Notes: a model not told the origin generated them from the letters alone. A stretch of DNA of 64,000 bases from Anaeromyces robustus (GCA_002104895.1 MCFG01000118.1:30001-94000); one strand, 5' to 3'. Positions 24,492 through 36,401 are shown, counted from the first letter of the stretch. A program made the numbers and translations.

Positions 24492-26756
24492 ATGAATAAA
24501 AATTTATTAATACTTATTGCAATAATAGCTACTAATTCTAACTTTGTTAGATCAGCTAATATAAATAAAAGATATGATGACGAAGAAAATGATAGTAGTC
24601 CAAAATGGATTTATAATCAATTTATTAATAAATGTTTATATGCTCAAACACAAATTAATAGAAATGTTCTTCTTAAAGATTGTGGGGATTCTGTAAGATT
24701 TAATTGGTTAGTATCAAAAGATAATGAAAATCATATTGTATCTTATGCCAACCAAAATAGATGTTTAAACCTTCCAGATCCAGAAAATAGTGAATTATTT
24801 GTATCTAGTTGTTCTAATAGTAATACTTTTACTTTTAACGAAGATGGTATAATTTATCCATCTACTATTGATAATGATGAATATTGTTTGGGTGTAGGTG
24901 AAAATGATGATGCCAGTTTAACAGAATGTAATATGATTGAAGGAAATATATGGTCATTATGGGATAGAAATCCAAATGAAATTTTAAATGTTGAAACTCA
25001 AGAAGTTTGGATTTATAATAAAAATTTAAAAAAATGTTTATTTGCTGGAGCTAGAGGTAGTGCTCCTACTATTTCTGATTGTGATGATTCTAACCGTTAT
25101 AAATGGAAGGTTCCAGTTTCAGGAGATGGTTTTTATCAATCATTATTTAAAAATTTATGTTTAAATGTTAATAATATTAACAGAGGTAATATTATTATGG
25201 GTGATTGTAATAATGAAGCTGTTATAATGGATATTGAAAATTCTAATAATGGTGATAATATTATTTCACCATTAGATGAAGGTAAATGTTTAGGATATAT
25301 TAATTCAAATAATAATAAATTAGGTATGGTTAGATGTAATAAAAATAATAAAGATCAACAATGGGAAATTACTACAATTAATCCAAATATTCCAAGATGT
25401 GGATCAGATATTGGAAGCTGTCCATCAGGTCAATGTTGTAATAAAGATGGTCTTTGTGGTACCGGTAATGACTATTGTGGTAAAGGATGTCAATCTCAAT
25501 TTGGTAAATGTAATCCAACTACCACAACAACTACTACAACTACTACTACTACTACTACTACTACAAGAAAAACTACTACTACCACCACTACTACTACTAA
25601 AAGAACTACTACTACTACTACAAGAAGAACTACTACAACCACTAGAACTACTACTACTACTGTAAAGCCTATGCCAACTATTGATAAAAGTGCTACTCCT
25701 AAATGGATTTATAATCCTTCTTCTAAAAAATGTTTATCTGTATTAGCTACTATAGATAAAAAACCACAAGTTAAAAATTGTGCAGATGGAATTGCTTTCC
25801 AATGGTATTTCTCACCATATCCAAAAGGTTATATTCATTCCGCTAATTATAAAGATAGATGTTTTAATCTTATGGATCCAGCTCATGGTAAAATTAAAGT
25901 AAGTGATTGTAGAGATAGTACAAAGTTTGAATATAATAGTAATGATTTTAAATTACATCCAATTGGTAATAATAATAAATGTATGGGTATTGGAGATGGT
26001 GATCCAACCAATCTTAATGGTGCCTATATAAGAGATTGTAAAAGTAATGAAACTGATCAAATATGGGAATTATGGGATATAAATCCAGCATCAGTATCAA
26101 ATGCTAATTATCAAAATGTTTGGATTTATAATAAGAAATATAATTTATGTTTATATTCCGGTTCTACCGAATCTTACAGACCACTCATGAGTATTTGTGA
26201 TGATTCTGATCGTTCTAAATGGAAAATTCCAAGTTCTGGACCAGGTTATTTCAAAACCAATTATAATGGATGGTATTTATACTTTGGTAATATTAGTAGA
26301 GGTACTGTTGTTATGAAAGAGAAATATAATAATTACGCTATTTTCAAAAAAGAAACCATTAGTGGTAACACTTTTGCCATTAAAAGTCCAATAGATGAAA
26401 GTAAATGTTTAGGATTTTTAGATTATAGTAAAGATACAAAATTAAATTTAAATAAATGTGATAAAACCAAAAATGATCAACAATGGGAAATCCGTACATC
26501 AAAACCAGTACTTAAATGTGGATCAAAAAATAACAATGCTTTATGTCCAAATAATCAATGTTGTAGTAAATCAGGTATTTGTGGTACTGGTTTTGATTTT
26601 TGTGGTACTGGATGTCAAAGTGGTAAATGTATGACAACAGCTGAAATAGGTAATAAAATAGCTGAAGATGCCAATAAAATAGCTAAAGAAGCCAATGATA
26701 TAGCTAAAGAAGCCAATAAAATAGTTAAAGAAGGAGGAAAAAATAATGGAAATTAA
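24492..26756 (+). CDS. gene 4: secreted two-module lectin/CBM18 protein with helical tail
   Basis: This 754-residue protein has signal peptide 1-21, Lys26-Arg27, a trefoil pair, CBM18 at about 302-340, a Thr linker (about 341-397) with Arg/Lys interruptions, a second trefoil pair and one CBM18 near 677-716. The last 38 residues form an Ala-rich amphipathic helix of seven-residue repeats (IAEDANK, IAKEAND, IAKEANK, IVKEGGK), replacing the second terminal CBM18 of genes 2 and 3. It is nearly identical to gene 6 over the rear half, including the linker and 3' flank, so the two are recent duplicates or homogenised. The helix could mediate oligomerisation; this is inference. Confidence 0.92.
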   Translation: MNKNLLILIAIIATNSNFVRSANINKRYDDEENDSSPKWIYNQFINKCLYAQTQINRNVLLKDCGDSVRFNWLVSKDNENHIVSYANQNRCLNLPDPENSELFVSSCSNSNTFTFNEDGIIYPSTIDNDEYCLGVGENDDASLTECNMIEGNIWSLWDRNPNEILNVETQEVWIYNKNLKKCLFAGARGSAPTISDCDDSNRYKWKVPVSGDGFYQSLFKNLCLNVNNINRGNIIMGDCNNEAVIMDIENSNNGDNIISPLDEGKCLGYINSNNNKLGMVRCNKNNKDQQWEITTINPNIPRCGSDIGSCPSGQCCNKDGLCGTGNDYCGKGCQSQFGKCNPTTTTTTTTTTTTTTTTRKTTTTTTTTTKRTTTTTTRRTTTTTRTTTTTVKPMPTIDKSATPKWIYNPSSKKCLSVLATIDKKPQVKNCADGIAFQWYFSPYPKGYIHSANYKDRCFNLMDPAHGKIKVSDCRDSTKFEYNSNDFKLHPIGNNNKCMGIGDGDPTNLNGAYIRDCKSNETDQIWELWDINPASVSNANYQNVWIYNKKYNLCLYSGSTESYRPLMSICDDSDRSKWKIPSSGPGYFKTNYNGWYLYFGNISRGTVVMKEKYNNYAIFKKETISGNTFAIKSPIDESKCLGFLDYSKDTKLNLNKCDKTKNDQQWEIRTSKPVLKCGSKNNNALCPNNQCCSKSGICGTGFDFCGTGCQSGKCMTTAEIGNKIAEDANKIAKEANDIAKEANKIVKEGGKNNGN

Positions 26757-28345
26757 AAATTATAATATAAAAAATAACATAATTAATATCAATATAAAAA
26801 TTTAAAAAAATTAGTTAAAAAAGAATATTAATAGAAATAAAGAATTAAAAAAAAAAAAACAAAATAAAATAAAATAATTAAAAAAAATAATAGAAACAAA
26901 ATAAGCAAAATAAAGAAAATTATTAAAAAATAAAAAAAAATAAAAAAATATAAAAAAAATAAAAAAAGTAAAGAAATTAAAAAAAAAATAAAAAAAAAAA
27001 CAATAAAATATAATAAAATAATTTATTTATTTAAATAATTCGTAATTATTATTTTTAATAATAATATTTAAAATATGTATAAAATATATTTATTTTATAT
27101 ATTTATTTAAAAATTATACATTTATTTTTATTAATTTAATCATTTAATATCATATAAATTCATAAATTATAAAAATAAATTTAAAAAATAAAAATAAAAA
27201 CAAAAATAAAAATAAAAATTTAAAAAAATTATAATGGAAATATATAATAAATACTTTGAATTTTTATTTTTTTTAAATTCTAGAGATAAAATCCTTCAAT
27301 GAAAGTATTACAATTTCAAAAATTTATTATATATTTTCTTTATTTTAAATATAAGCTATAAATTTTCAGATAAAATTTTTACTTTTAATTTTTTAAATCT
27401 ATTTTCTTTTTTATATATTAATAATTAATTATAATTAATAAAAAAAAATGAGGTGTGTATTCTCTTCCTTTAGTAGTCTAAAAAAAATATTATATTATAT
27501 TATTTTATTATTATATTATTATATTATAAATCAATAATAAGAGTAATTAATGGTAATAACTATATAATTTGAACTTCATTACTATTAACTATTAACTATT
27601 AACTATTATTAATATCATCAAATTATATAGTTAATCTTAAATAAAATTAATAATTATTTTTTGCTGATTATTATATCTTTTATTTCAATTTTTTTTTATT
27701 CATTTATTTAATTAAAAAAAAATTATAAAAGTAAACCTATAAAATAATAATAATCATAATTAATTAATTTGTATAAAAAATAAAAATGAATAAACTATTA
27801 GACAAAACAAATCTATTATTTTATAAAATTAATTTTTTTTTTTTCCTTTTAAAAAAAATTTTTTTTAAAAAAAAAAAAAAAAAACACAAAAAAATTTTTT
27901 TAAAAAAAAAAAAAAACACAAAAAATTTTTTTTATAAAAAAAAATCAAAAAAAAATTAATAATAAAATTATTTAGTATTTATTGAATTCTTATTTGTTTT
28001 ACTGTATCAAAAAATGTTTTAGTATTTATTAATCATTAGAATTTAAACATTTTTTTATTTTATTTTATTTTATTTTTAATTTTTTAATTTTTTATATAAA
28101 TACGACAAAAAATCTTTTAAATTGTAAAATTTCAAACAAAAAATTTTTAAAAAAATTGAATATATATATATATTACAAATAACATAAATACAAGTTGTAT
28201 AAGTATATATATAAAAGTAAAAAAAAAAAAAAAATAGAAAAAAAATAAAATAAAATAGAATAAAATATAAGCAATAATTAATAATTTTAATTTAAATATA
28301 TTATAAAATATTCATAAGATAAAAAATAAATAAATACATAATAAG
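26757..28345. other. intergenic region, shared 3' flank type
   Basis: No gene is seen. From the stop codon to about 27500 the sequence matches the flank after gene 6 (35098-35890) and, more loosely, those after genes 5 and 8: AAAAAT-rich tract, an AATTCGTAATTATTA motif, then AAATTCTAGAGATAAAATC and a GAGGTGTGTATTCTCTTC motif near 27450. The rest is A/T homopolymer and the gene 5 promoter. Confidence 0.7.
28089..28220 (+). promoter_or_regulatory. conserved promoter block of gene 5
   Basis: TTTTTATATAAATACGACAA, TTTCAAACAAAAAAT and AATACAAGTTGTATAAGT followed by TATATATAAAAGTAAA. It carries the ACAAGTTGTATAAG form seen at gene 2 rather than the AACGTTAAGTACTAGG form of genes 3, 4, 6 and 7. Confidence 0.6.
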
Positions 28346-29440
28346 ATGAATAAAAATTTATTAATCCTTATTGCAATAATAGCTACTAATTCTAACTTTG
28401 TTAGATCAGCTAATATAAATAAAAGATATGATGACGATGAAATTGATAGTGATCCAAAATGGATTTATAATCAATTTTCTGGTAAATGTTTATATGCTCA
28501 ACCAAAAATAAATAATAATGCTCTTCTTAAAGATTGTGGGGATTCTGGAAGATTTAAATGGTTAGTATCAAAAAATAATGAAGATCATATTGTATCCTAT
28601 GCCAACAAATATAGATGTTTAAATCTTCCAGATCCAGAGGATAATGAATTAATTGTATCTAATTGTTCTAATAGTAATACTTTTATTTTTGATGATGATG
28701 GTAAAATTTATCCAACAACTATTGATAATGATGAATACTGTTTGGGTGTAGGAGAATCTGGTCTTGAGGCTAGTTTAATAGAATGTGATATGACTAATGG
28801 AGATGAATGGTCATTATGGGATAGAAATCCAAATGAAATTTTAAATGTTGAAACTCAAGAAGTTTGGATTTATAATAAAAATTTAAACAAATGTTTATCT
28901 GCTGAAAGTACAGGTAGAGCTCCTACTCTTTCTGATTGTGATGATTCTAAACGTTTTAAATGGAAGGTCCCAGTTTCAGGGGATGGTTTTTATCAATCAT
29001 TATATAAGCATTCATGTTTAAATGCTAATAATATTAATAGAGGTGGGAATATTAGTATTATTATGGGTGATTGTAATAATGAAGCTATTATAATGGATAT
29101 TAAAGATTCTTATTATGGTGATACTATTATTTCACCATTAGATGAAGGTAAATGTTTAGGATATATTAATTCAAAAAATAATAAATTAGGTATGGTTAAA
29201 TGTAATAAAAATAATAAAGATCAACATTGGGAAATTACTACCATTAATCCAAGTGTTATAAGATGTGGATCAAGTATTGGAAACTGTCCATCAGGTCAAT
29301 GTTGTAATAAAGATGGTATTTGTGGTACAGGTAATGATTATTGTGGTAAAGGATGTCAATCTCAATTTGGTAAATGTAATCAAACTATCACTAGAACTAC
29401 TACAACAACTAAAAGAACTACTACTACTACTACAAGAAAA

Positions 29441-29475
<35 letters not shown>

Positions 29476-29953
29476 ACCTACTATAACTAATTCTTTTGAG
29501 AGTCTTGCTGATAAGGGTAATCGTATTGCTAAAGAGGCAAATGATATAGCTGAAAAAGCAAAAAAATATTCTGAAATGGAAGAGCAAAATAGCATTGCTA
29601 AAGAGGCAAATGATATTGCTAAAAAGGCAAATGATATAGCTAGAGAATCAAAAAAATATTCTGAAATGAAAGAGCAAATTAGCATTGCTAAAGAGGCAAA
29701 TGATATTGCTAAAAAGGCAAATGATATAGCTAGAGAATCAAAAAAATATTCTGAAATGAAAGAGCAAATTAGCATTGCTAAAGAGGCAAATGATATTGCT
29801 AAAAAGGCAAATGATATAGCTAGGGAATCAAAAAAATATTCTGAAATGAAAGAGCAAAATAGCATTGCTGAAATGGGTAATCGTATTGCGGAACAAGCAA
29901 AAGAAATATATGAAAGAGCAAAAGAATTAGAAAAAAAAACCAAAAAGAATTAA
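28346..29953 (+). CDS. gene 5: one-module lectin/CBM18 protein with long Ala-rich coiled tail
   Basis: This 535-residue protein is the shortest intact member. Signal peptide 1-21 and Lys26-Arg27 are as in its neighbours; one trefoil pair ends near 303 and one CBM18 spans about 306-344. A Thr linker (about 345-378) leads not to a second module but to a helical tail (about 386-535) of Ala-rich heptads (IAKEAND, IAKKAND, IARESKK, YSEMKEQ). Three 30-residue units (about 416-505) are nearly perfect copies. The reading frame ends in a Lys-rich stretch, and related helix-coding sequence continues in other frames just beyond, so the tail was once longer. The tail may form a stalk or multimerise; that is inference. 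Confidence 0.9.
29591..29860 (+). repeat. three 90-bp in-frame tandem units in gene 5
   Basis: Units start at 29591, 29681 and 29771, each beginning AGCATTGCTAAAGAGGCAAA, with only two or three differences among them, flanked by partial units on both sides. The period equals 30 codons (four heptads plus two residues), so copy-number change keeps the frame. Near-identity implies recent expansion. Confidence 0.95.
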
Positions 29954-30054
29954 TGAAAAGGAAGAGAGTGATAATATTGCAAAATTAGCTAATCAAATTG
30001 CTGTAATGGAAAAATGAAATAACTGAAACATCAAATAAAATTAATGAAAAATAA
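29954..30054 (+). other. out-of-frame remnant of the gene 5 tail
   Basis: Directly after the gene 5 stop, a shifted frame reads helix-like residues (EKEESDNIAKLANQIAVMEK) up to a stop at 30015-30017, and a further shifted frame reads EITETSNKINEK to a stop at 30052-30054. Composition and the IAKLANQIA pattern match the tail repeats, so two small indels appear to have shortened the protein. Confidence 0.6.
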
Positions 30055-30759
30055 AATATTAAACCTCGAACAAACGAAAAGATAAATAATCTAAAGATAA
30101 AAAAAAAATTAAAGTTATAATATAAAAATTAACATATAAAATATGAATATAAAATTTTTACAAGTCATTTAAAAAAAATTATTAATAAAACTAAAAAATA
30201 AAAAACATTTAAAATAAAATAACTAAAATAAAATAAAATAATTAAAAAATAAAATAAAATAAAATAAAATAAAATAAAAAAAAATAACAATTGAAGCATA
30301 ATAAAGAAAATAAAGAAATTAAGAAAATTAAAGAATTTGTAAAAAAAATAAAATAAAATAAAATAAAATAAAATAAATAATTTATAAAATAATCCATAAT
30401 TATTATTTTTAATAATAATATTTATAATATATATAAAAAAGAGATTTACTTTTTATATTTATTTAAAGGATATATAAATATATATTTATTTTAATTAATT
30501 TAAACATAAAAGATCAAGTATAAAAGATCACATAAATTTATAAATTACTAAAAAAAAAAAAAATCATAATTCATTAAAATAAATACTTAAAATAAAAAAA
30601 ATAAAAAATAAAAAAAATTATAATAGAATTATAGAATAAATACTTTAATTTTTTTTCTTTTATAAATTCTCTCTCTCTCTCTATTTTTTTTTTTTTTAAA
30701 AAAGTACTTTTTATTTTATTTTAATTAAATTTATAAATCTATACTATTTTTTTTATTAA

Positions 30760-30935
30760 TATAATTTGACATTTTACATACCTTTTTTTCAATTTGTGAA
30801 TTTTTATATATTTTTTCTTGTTCTTCATACCTTGCGAGGGTAGACTGATTTTTTAACAAAAACACTACTAGTAATATGACGCTTTTTGATGTTGTATTTT
30901 GAAGTTCTTTTTTTTTATTAGAAATTATGACCATT
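30760..30935 (-). mobile_element. possible Ty1/copia RNase H fossil
   Basis: This is a patch of less A/T-biased DNA. On the minus strand it reads a short segment containing TTSKSV and VFLLKNQ, which resembles the start of Ty1/copia RNase H (family pattern S-x-S-G-Y-x-F-x-L). The match is short and the element, if correctly named, is broken at several places and old. No LTRs are seen next to it. It could instead be unrelated decayed coding DNA. Confidence 0.3.
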
Positions 30936-31595
30936 ACTCAAGGAAGAGTTTAACTATCTTTAATTCATATATTAATTTCTTTATTTTATTTTATATTATT
31001 TTTACCATCCATTTAGAAAGAAGTGAAATTTGAATAGTACCTACTATACATTGAAATTATTATAATTTCAAAAATTATTATATTTTTCTTTATATTAAAT
31101 ATATCCTATAGATTTTCAGATAGAATTCTTTCTTTTAATTTTTTAAATCTATTTTCTTTTTTATATATTAATGATTAATTATAATTAATAGTATAATAAA
31201 AAAAAAGAAAGTGTGTATTCTCCTTCTTTAGTATAAAAAAAAATATTATATCATATTATAATATTATTATATTATATTATATAATAAATCAATAATAAGA
31301 ATAATTAATGGTAATACCTATATAATTACATAATTTAAACTTCATTACATTACTATTAACTATTAACTATTATTGATAACATCAAAATCAAATAGAAAAA
31401 TAGAAATGAATAAACTATTAGATAAAACAAATCTATTATTTTATTAAATTAATTTTTTTTTTTTTAAAAAAAATTTTTTCTTTTAAAATTTTTTTTTTTT
31501 AAAAAAATCACAAAAAATTTTTAATAAAAAAAAAAAATAAAGAATATTCCATTACTATAAAAAATTTTTTATCATAAGTCACATGATATAATTAT

Positions 31596-32207
31596 TGATA
31601 TGCAGGACTTTTATGTGCGCTGGTCGCTTTTAATAGTATAATTATATTTTATTATTTATTTTATTAATTATTTAATTTTATTACCAGAAAAATACCTCCG
31701 ATCTAATAATCCAAGACGAAGGATTATTAAATTGAAAAATTTAAAAAATAATATAAAAATTAATAATTTTAAATAGTTATTTAATATCTAATATATAAGA
31801 ATATAAACTAATATATTATAGAATATATATTAAAAATATAGTAATAATATAAGAGTTATTTAAAATAATAATATATTTAATTATATAATAATATATGAAT
31901 TATTATGTATAGTAATATATTTAGCTATATAATAATAATAAATTATTACTATATTTTGATTATACTTTAATATACTATAATATTAATAATACATGAGAAT
32001 ATTAAAAATACATATAATAAAATATATTATATAATATATAAAAATAAAAGAACTATTTAATTTAATATAATAAAGAATTAATATTTAATATATAATGAAA
32101 ATATAAATAATAAATTATTTTAATAATTATTATTAAGAAAAGATATAAATTTAATATTTAATAATTATTATTAAATATACTAATATGTTGCTACACATAT
32201 TAGTTTT
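31596..32207 (-). mobile_element. solo LTR upstream of gene 6
   Basis: This copy of about 612 bp is very close to the two LTRs at 39.5 and 41.6 kb: start TGATATGCAGGACTTTTATG, the shared ACCTCCGATCTAA motif, and an end near GCTACACATATTAGTTTT. The left flank CACATGATATAATTAT is the same target site as at 39.5 kb. It looks like a solo LTR, younger than those before genes 3 and 4. Confidence 0.75.
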
Positions 32208-32220
32208 TATTTGATATATA

Positions 32221-32304
32221 ATTTTTATTGTATTCATGGTATATTAATTAATATTTATAATAAAGATGATGTACGAATTGTGTGCTTTTTTTTTAAAAAA
32301 AAAT
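32221..32304 (+). mobile_element. LINE-like 3' end fragment
   Basis: The sequence ends AATAAAGATGATGTACGAAT followed by TGTGTGCTT and a T/A tract, matching the end of the element remnant at 61.08-61.82 kb (AATAAAGATGATGTACAAAT). A poly(A)-type tail after an AATAAA signal is what a 5'-truncated LINE leaves. It lies immediately after the solo LTR. Confidence 0.45.
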
Positions 32305-32481
32305 AAAAAATTTAATTCATATTTATTGAAATTAATAATATTAAATTTTTTTAATTTTACTGAATCACTGTATCACTGTATCAAAAGACATTCTAGTATT
32401 TATTAATAAATAGAATTTTAACTTTATTTTATATTTTATATATATATTTTTTTTTCTTTTTCTTTTTCTATTTTATTTTAA

Positions 32482-32615
32482 ATTTTTATATAAATATGAA
32501 GAAAAATCTTAAATTTTTTTTAAACTTCAAATAAAAATATTTATTAAACTTGTATATATATATATAACAAATAACGTTAAGTACTAGGTTATAAGTTTAT
32601 ATATATAAAAGTAAA
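32482..32615 (+). promoter_or_regulatory. conserved promoter block of gene 6
   Basis: ATTTTTATATAAATATGAAG, then AACAAATAACGTTAAGTACT, AGGTTATAAG and TATATATAAAAGTAAA. Nearly identical to the gene 7 block. Confidence 0.6.
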
Positions 32616-32832
32616 AAAAGTAGAGGAAAAAAAAAATAAAACAAAAATAAAATAAAATAAAATAAAATAAAATAGAATAAAATAAAATAAAATATAACAA
32701 ATTATAAAATTAATAATTTATAATTTTAATTTTATAAAATATATTATAAAATATTATTAAATAGAAAATAATAAATAGAAAATTTATTTTAATTATAAAT
32801 AAATCTATAATAATATAATAATATATAAAAAA

Positions 32833-35097
32833 ATGAATAAAAATTTATTAATACTTATTGCAATAATAGCTACTAATTCTAACTTTGTTAGATCAGCTAA
32901 TATTAGTAAAAGATATGATGACGATGAAAATGATAATAATCCAAAATGGATTTATAATCAATTTACTGGTAAATGTTTATATGCTCAAACACAAATTAAT
33001 AGAAATGTTCTTCTTAAAGATTGTGGGGACTCTATAAGATATAATTGGTTAGTATCAAAAGATAATGAAGATCATATTGTATCTTATGCCAACCAAAATA
33101 GATGTTTAAACCTTCCAGATCCAGAAGATAGTCAATTATTTGTATCTAGTTGTTCTGACAGTAGTACTTTTACTTTTAATGAAGATGGTATAATTTATCC
33201 ATCTACTGTTGATAATGATGAAAATTGTTTGGGTGTAGGAGAAAATGATGATGCCAGTTTAACAGAATGTAATATGATTGAAGGAAATATATGGTCATTA
33301 TGGGATAGAAATCCAAATGAAATTTTTAATGTTGAAACTCAAGAAGTTTGGATTTATAATAAAAATTTAAAAAAATGTTTATTTGCTGGAGCTAGAGGTA
33401 GTGCTCCTACTATTTCTGATTGTGATGATTCTAACCGTTATAAATGGAATGTTCCAGTTTCAGGAGATGGTTTTTATCAATCATTATTTAAAAATTTATG
33501 TTTAAATGTTAATAATATTAACAGAGGTAATATTATTATGGGTGATTGTAATAATGAAGCTGTTATAATGGATATTGAAAATTCTAATAATGGTGATAAT
33601 ATTATTTCACCATTAGATGAAGGTAAATGTTTAGGATATATTAATTCAAATAATAATAAATTAGGTATGGTTAGATGTAATAAAAATAATAAAGATCAAC
33701 AATGGGAAATTACTACAATTAATCCAAATATTCCAAGATGTGGATCAGATATTGGAAGCTGTCCATCAGGTCAATGTTGTAATAAAGATGGTCTTTGTGG
33801 TACCGGTAATGACTATTGTGGTAAAGGATGTCAATCTCAATTTGGTAAATGTAATCCAACTACCACAACAACTACTACAACTACTACTACTACTACTACT
33901 ACTACAAGAAAAACTACTACTACCACCACTACTACTACTAAAAGAACTACTACTACTACTACAAGAAGAACTACTACAACCACTAGAACTACTACTACTA
34001 CTGTAAAGCCTATGCCAACTATTGATAAAAGTGCTACTCCTAAATGGATTTATAATCCTTCTTCTAAAAAATGTTTATCTGTATTAGCTACTATAGATAA
34101 AAAACCACAAGTTAATAATTGTGCAGATGGAATTGCTTTCCAATGGTATTTCTCACCATATCCAAAAGGTTATATTCATTCCGCTAGTTATAAAGATAGA
34201 TGTTTTAATCTTATGGATCCAGCTCATGGTAAAATTAAAGTAAGTGATTGTAGAGATAGTACAAAGTTTGAATATAATAGTAATGATTTTAAATTACATC
34301 CAATTGGTAATAGTAAAAAATGTATGGGTATTGGAGATGGTGATCCAACCAATCTTAATGGTGCCTATATAAGAGATTGTAAAAGTAATGAAACTGATCA
34401 AATATGGGAATTATGGGATATAAATCCAGCATCAGTATCAAATGCTAATTATCAAAATGTTTGGATTTATAATAAGAAATATAATTTATGTTTATATTCC
34501 GGTTCTACCGAATCTTACAGACCATTCATGAGTATTTGTGATGATTCAGATCGTTCTAAATGGAAAATTCCAAGTTCTGGACCAGGTTATTTCAAAACTA
34601 ATTATAATGGATGGTATTTATACTTTGGTAATATTAGTAAAGGTACTGTTGTTATGAAAGAGAAATATAATAATTATGCTATTTTCAAAAAAGCAACTAT
34701 TAGTGGTAACACTTTTGCCATTAAAAGTCCAATAGATGAAAGTAAATGTTTAGGATTTTTAGATTATAGTAAAGATACAAAATTAAATTTAAATAAATGT
34801 GATAAAACCAAAAATGATCAACAATGGGAAATCCGTACATCAAAACCAGTACTTAAATGTGGATCAAAAAATAACAATGCTTTATGTCCAAATAATCAAT
34901 GTTGTAGTAAATCAGGTATTTGTGGTACTGGTTTTGATTTTTGTGGTACTGGATGTCAAAGTGGTAAATGTATGACAACAGCTGAAATAGGTAATAAAAT
35001 AGCTGAAGATGCCAATAAAATAGCTAAAGAAGCCAATGATATAGCTAAAGAAGCCAATAAAATAGTTAAAGGAGGAAAAAAAAATAATGGAAATTAA
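32833..35097 (+). CDS. gene 6: secreted two-module lectin/CBM18 protein with helical tail
   Basis: This 754-residue protein has the gene 4 layout throughout: signal peptide 1-21, Lys26-Arg27, trefoil pair, CBM18 at about 302-340, a Thr linker of exactly the gene 4 sequence, second trefoil pair, one CBM18 near 677-716 and the Ala-heptad tail ending in IVKGGKKNNGN. Differences from gene 4 are scattered substitutions, mostly in the first trefoil. Because Thr-codon repeats normally drift fast in length, the identical linker points to very recent duplication or gene conversion between genes 4 and 6, which now flank gene 5. Confidence 0.92.
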   Translation: MNKNLLILIAIIATNSNFVRSANISKRYDDDENDNNPKWIYNQFTGKCLYAQTQINRNVLLKDCGDSIRYNWLVSKDNEDHIVSYANQNRCLNLPDPEDSQLFVSSCSDSSTFTFNEDGIIYPSTVDNDENCLGVGENDDASLTECNMIEGNIWSLWDRNPNEIFNVETQEVWIYNKNLKKCLFAGARGSAPTISDCDDSNRYKWNVPVSGDGFYQSLFKNLCLNVNNINRGNIIMGDCNNEAVIMDIENSNNGDNIISPLDEGKCLGYINSNNNKLGMVRCNKNNKDQQWEITTINPNIPRCGSDIGSCPSGQCCNKDGLCGTGNDYCGKGCQSQFGKCNPTTTTTTTTTTTTTTTTRKTTTTTTTTTKRTTTTTTRRTTTTTRTTTTTVKPMPTIDKSATPKWIYNPSSKKCLSVLATIDKKPQVNNCADGIAFQWYFSPYPKGYIHSASYKDRCFNLMDPAHGKIKVSDCRDSTKFEYNSNDFKLHPIGNSKKCMGIGDGDPTNLNGAYIRDCKSNETDQIWELWDINPASVSNANYQNVWIYNKKYNLCLYSGSTESYRPFMSICDDSDRSKWKIPSSGPGYFKTNYNGWYLYFGNISKGTVVMKEKYNNYAIFKKATISGNTFAIKSPIDESKCLGFLDYSKDTKLNLNKCDKTKNDQQWEIRTSKPVLKCGSKNNNALCPNNQCCSKSGICGTGFDFCGTGCQSGKCMTTAEIGNKIAEDANKIAKEANDIAKEANKIVKGGKKNNGN

Positions 35098-35321
35098 AAA
35101 TTATAATATAAAAAATAACATAATTAATATCAATATAAAAATTTAAAAAAATTAGTTAAAAAAGAATATTAATAGAAATAAAGAATTAAAAAAAAAAAAC
35201 AAAATAAAATAAAATAATTAAAAAAAAAACAATAGAAACAATATAAGCAAAATAAAGAAAATTATTAAAAAATAAAAAAAAAAGAAAAAGAAAAAAATAA
35301 AAAAAAATAAAAAAAGTAAAG

Positions 35322-35355
<34 letters not shown>

Positions 35356-36317
35356 CAATAAAATAAAATAAAATAAAATAAAATAAAATAAAATAAAATA
35401 AAATAAAATAAAATAATTTATTTATTTAAATAATTCGTAATTTTTATTTTTAATAATAATATTTAAAATATGTATAAAAAATATTTATTTTATATATTTA
35501 TTTAAAAATTATACATTTATTTTTATTAATTTAATCATTTAAGATCATATAAATTCATAAATTATAAAAATAAATTTAAAAAATAAAAATAAAAACAAAA
35601 ATAAAAGTAAAAAATTAAAAAAAAAATTAAAATAGAAATATATAATAAATACTTTTAATTTTTTTTTTAAATTCTAGAGATAAAATCATTCAATGAAGGT
35701 ATTACAATTTCAAAGATTTATTATATTTTTCTTTATATTAAATATAGGCTATAGATTTTCAGATAGAATTTTTACTTTTATTTTTTTTAAATTTTTTAAA
35801 TCTATTTTCTTTTTTATATATTAATAATTAATTATAATTAATAGTATAATTAATAAAAAAAAATGAGGTGTGTATTCTCTTCTTTTAGTCTAAATAAAAA
35901 GAAATTATATTAATATTATATTATTTTATTATTATATTATAAATCAGTAATAAGAATAATAATTTTTTGCTGATTATTATACCTTTTATTTCAATTTTTT
36001 TTTATTCCTTTATTTAATTAAAAATAAAAAAAGTAAACCTATAAAATAATCATAATTAATTAATTAATTAATTGTTTAATTAATTTGGATAAAAATAGAA
36101 ATGAATAAACTATTAGATAAAACAAATCTATTATTTTATTAAATTAATTTTTTTTCTCTTTTAAAAAATTTTTTTTTTCTTTTAAAAAAATTTTTTTTTA
36201 AAAAAGTCACAAAAAATTTTTAAAAAAAAAAAAAAAAATAAAAAAAAAAAATAAAGAATATTCCATTACTATAAAATTTTTTATAATAGGTCACATGATA
36301 TAATTATTTGATATATA

Positions 36318-36401
36318 ATTTTTATTGTATTCATGGTATATTAATTAATATTTATAATAAAGATGATGTACGAATTGTGTGCTTTTTTTTTAAAAAAAAA
36401 T
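36318..36401 (+). mobile_element. LINE-like 3' end fragment (duplicate)
   Basis: This is a near-identical copy of 32221-32304, ending AATAAAGATGATGTACGAAT, TGTGTGCTT and an A/T tract. It was evidently copied with the gene 6/7 upstream segment rather than inserted independently. Confidence 0.45.

Larger units (their letters stand above)
29954..32832. other. intergenic region between genes 5 and 6
   Basis: No intact gene is seen. It begins with the displaced tail remnant, followed by a 3' flank of the gene 4/6/8 type, a small possible retroelement fossil, a GTGTGTATTCTCC motif near 31210, a solo LTR, a LINE-like 3' end and the gene 6 promoter (each listed). Confidence 0.7.

Noticed and set aside
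29380-29943. 187-codon antisense frame across the gene 5 tail
   Set aside because: It lacks stops only because the 90-bp repeat lacks them on that strand. The product is a repetitive Ser/Phe/Ala string with no start signal, and sense coding is well supported.
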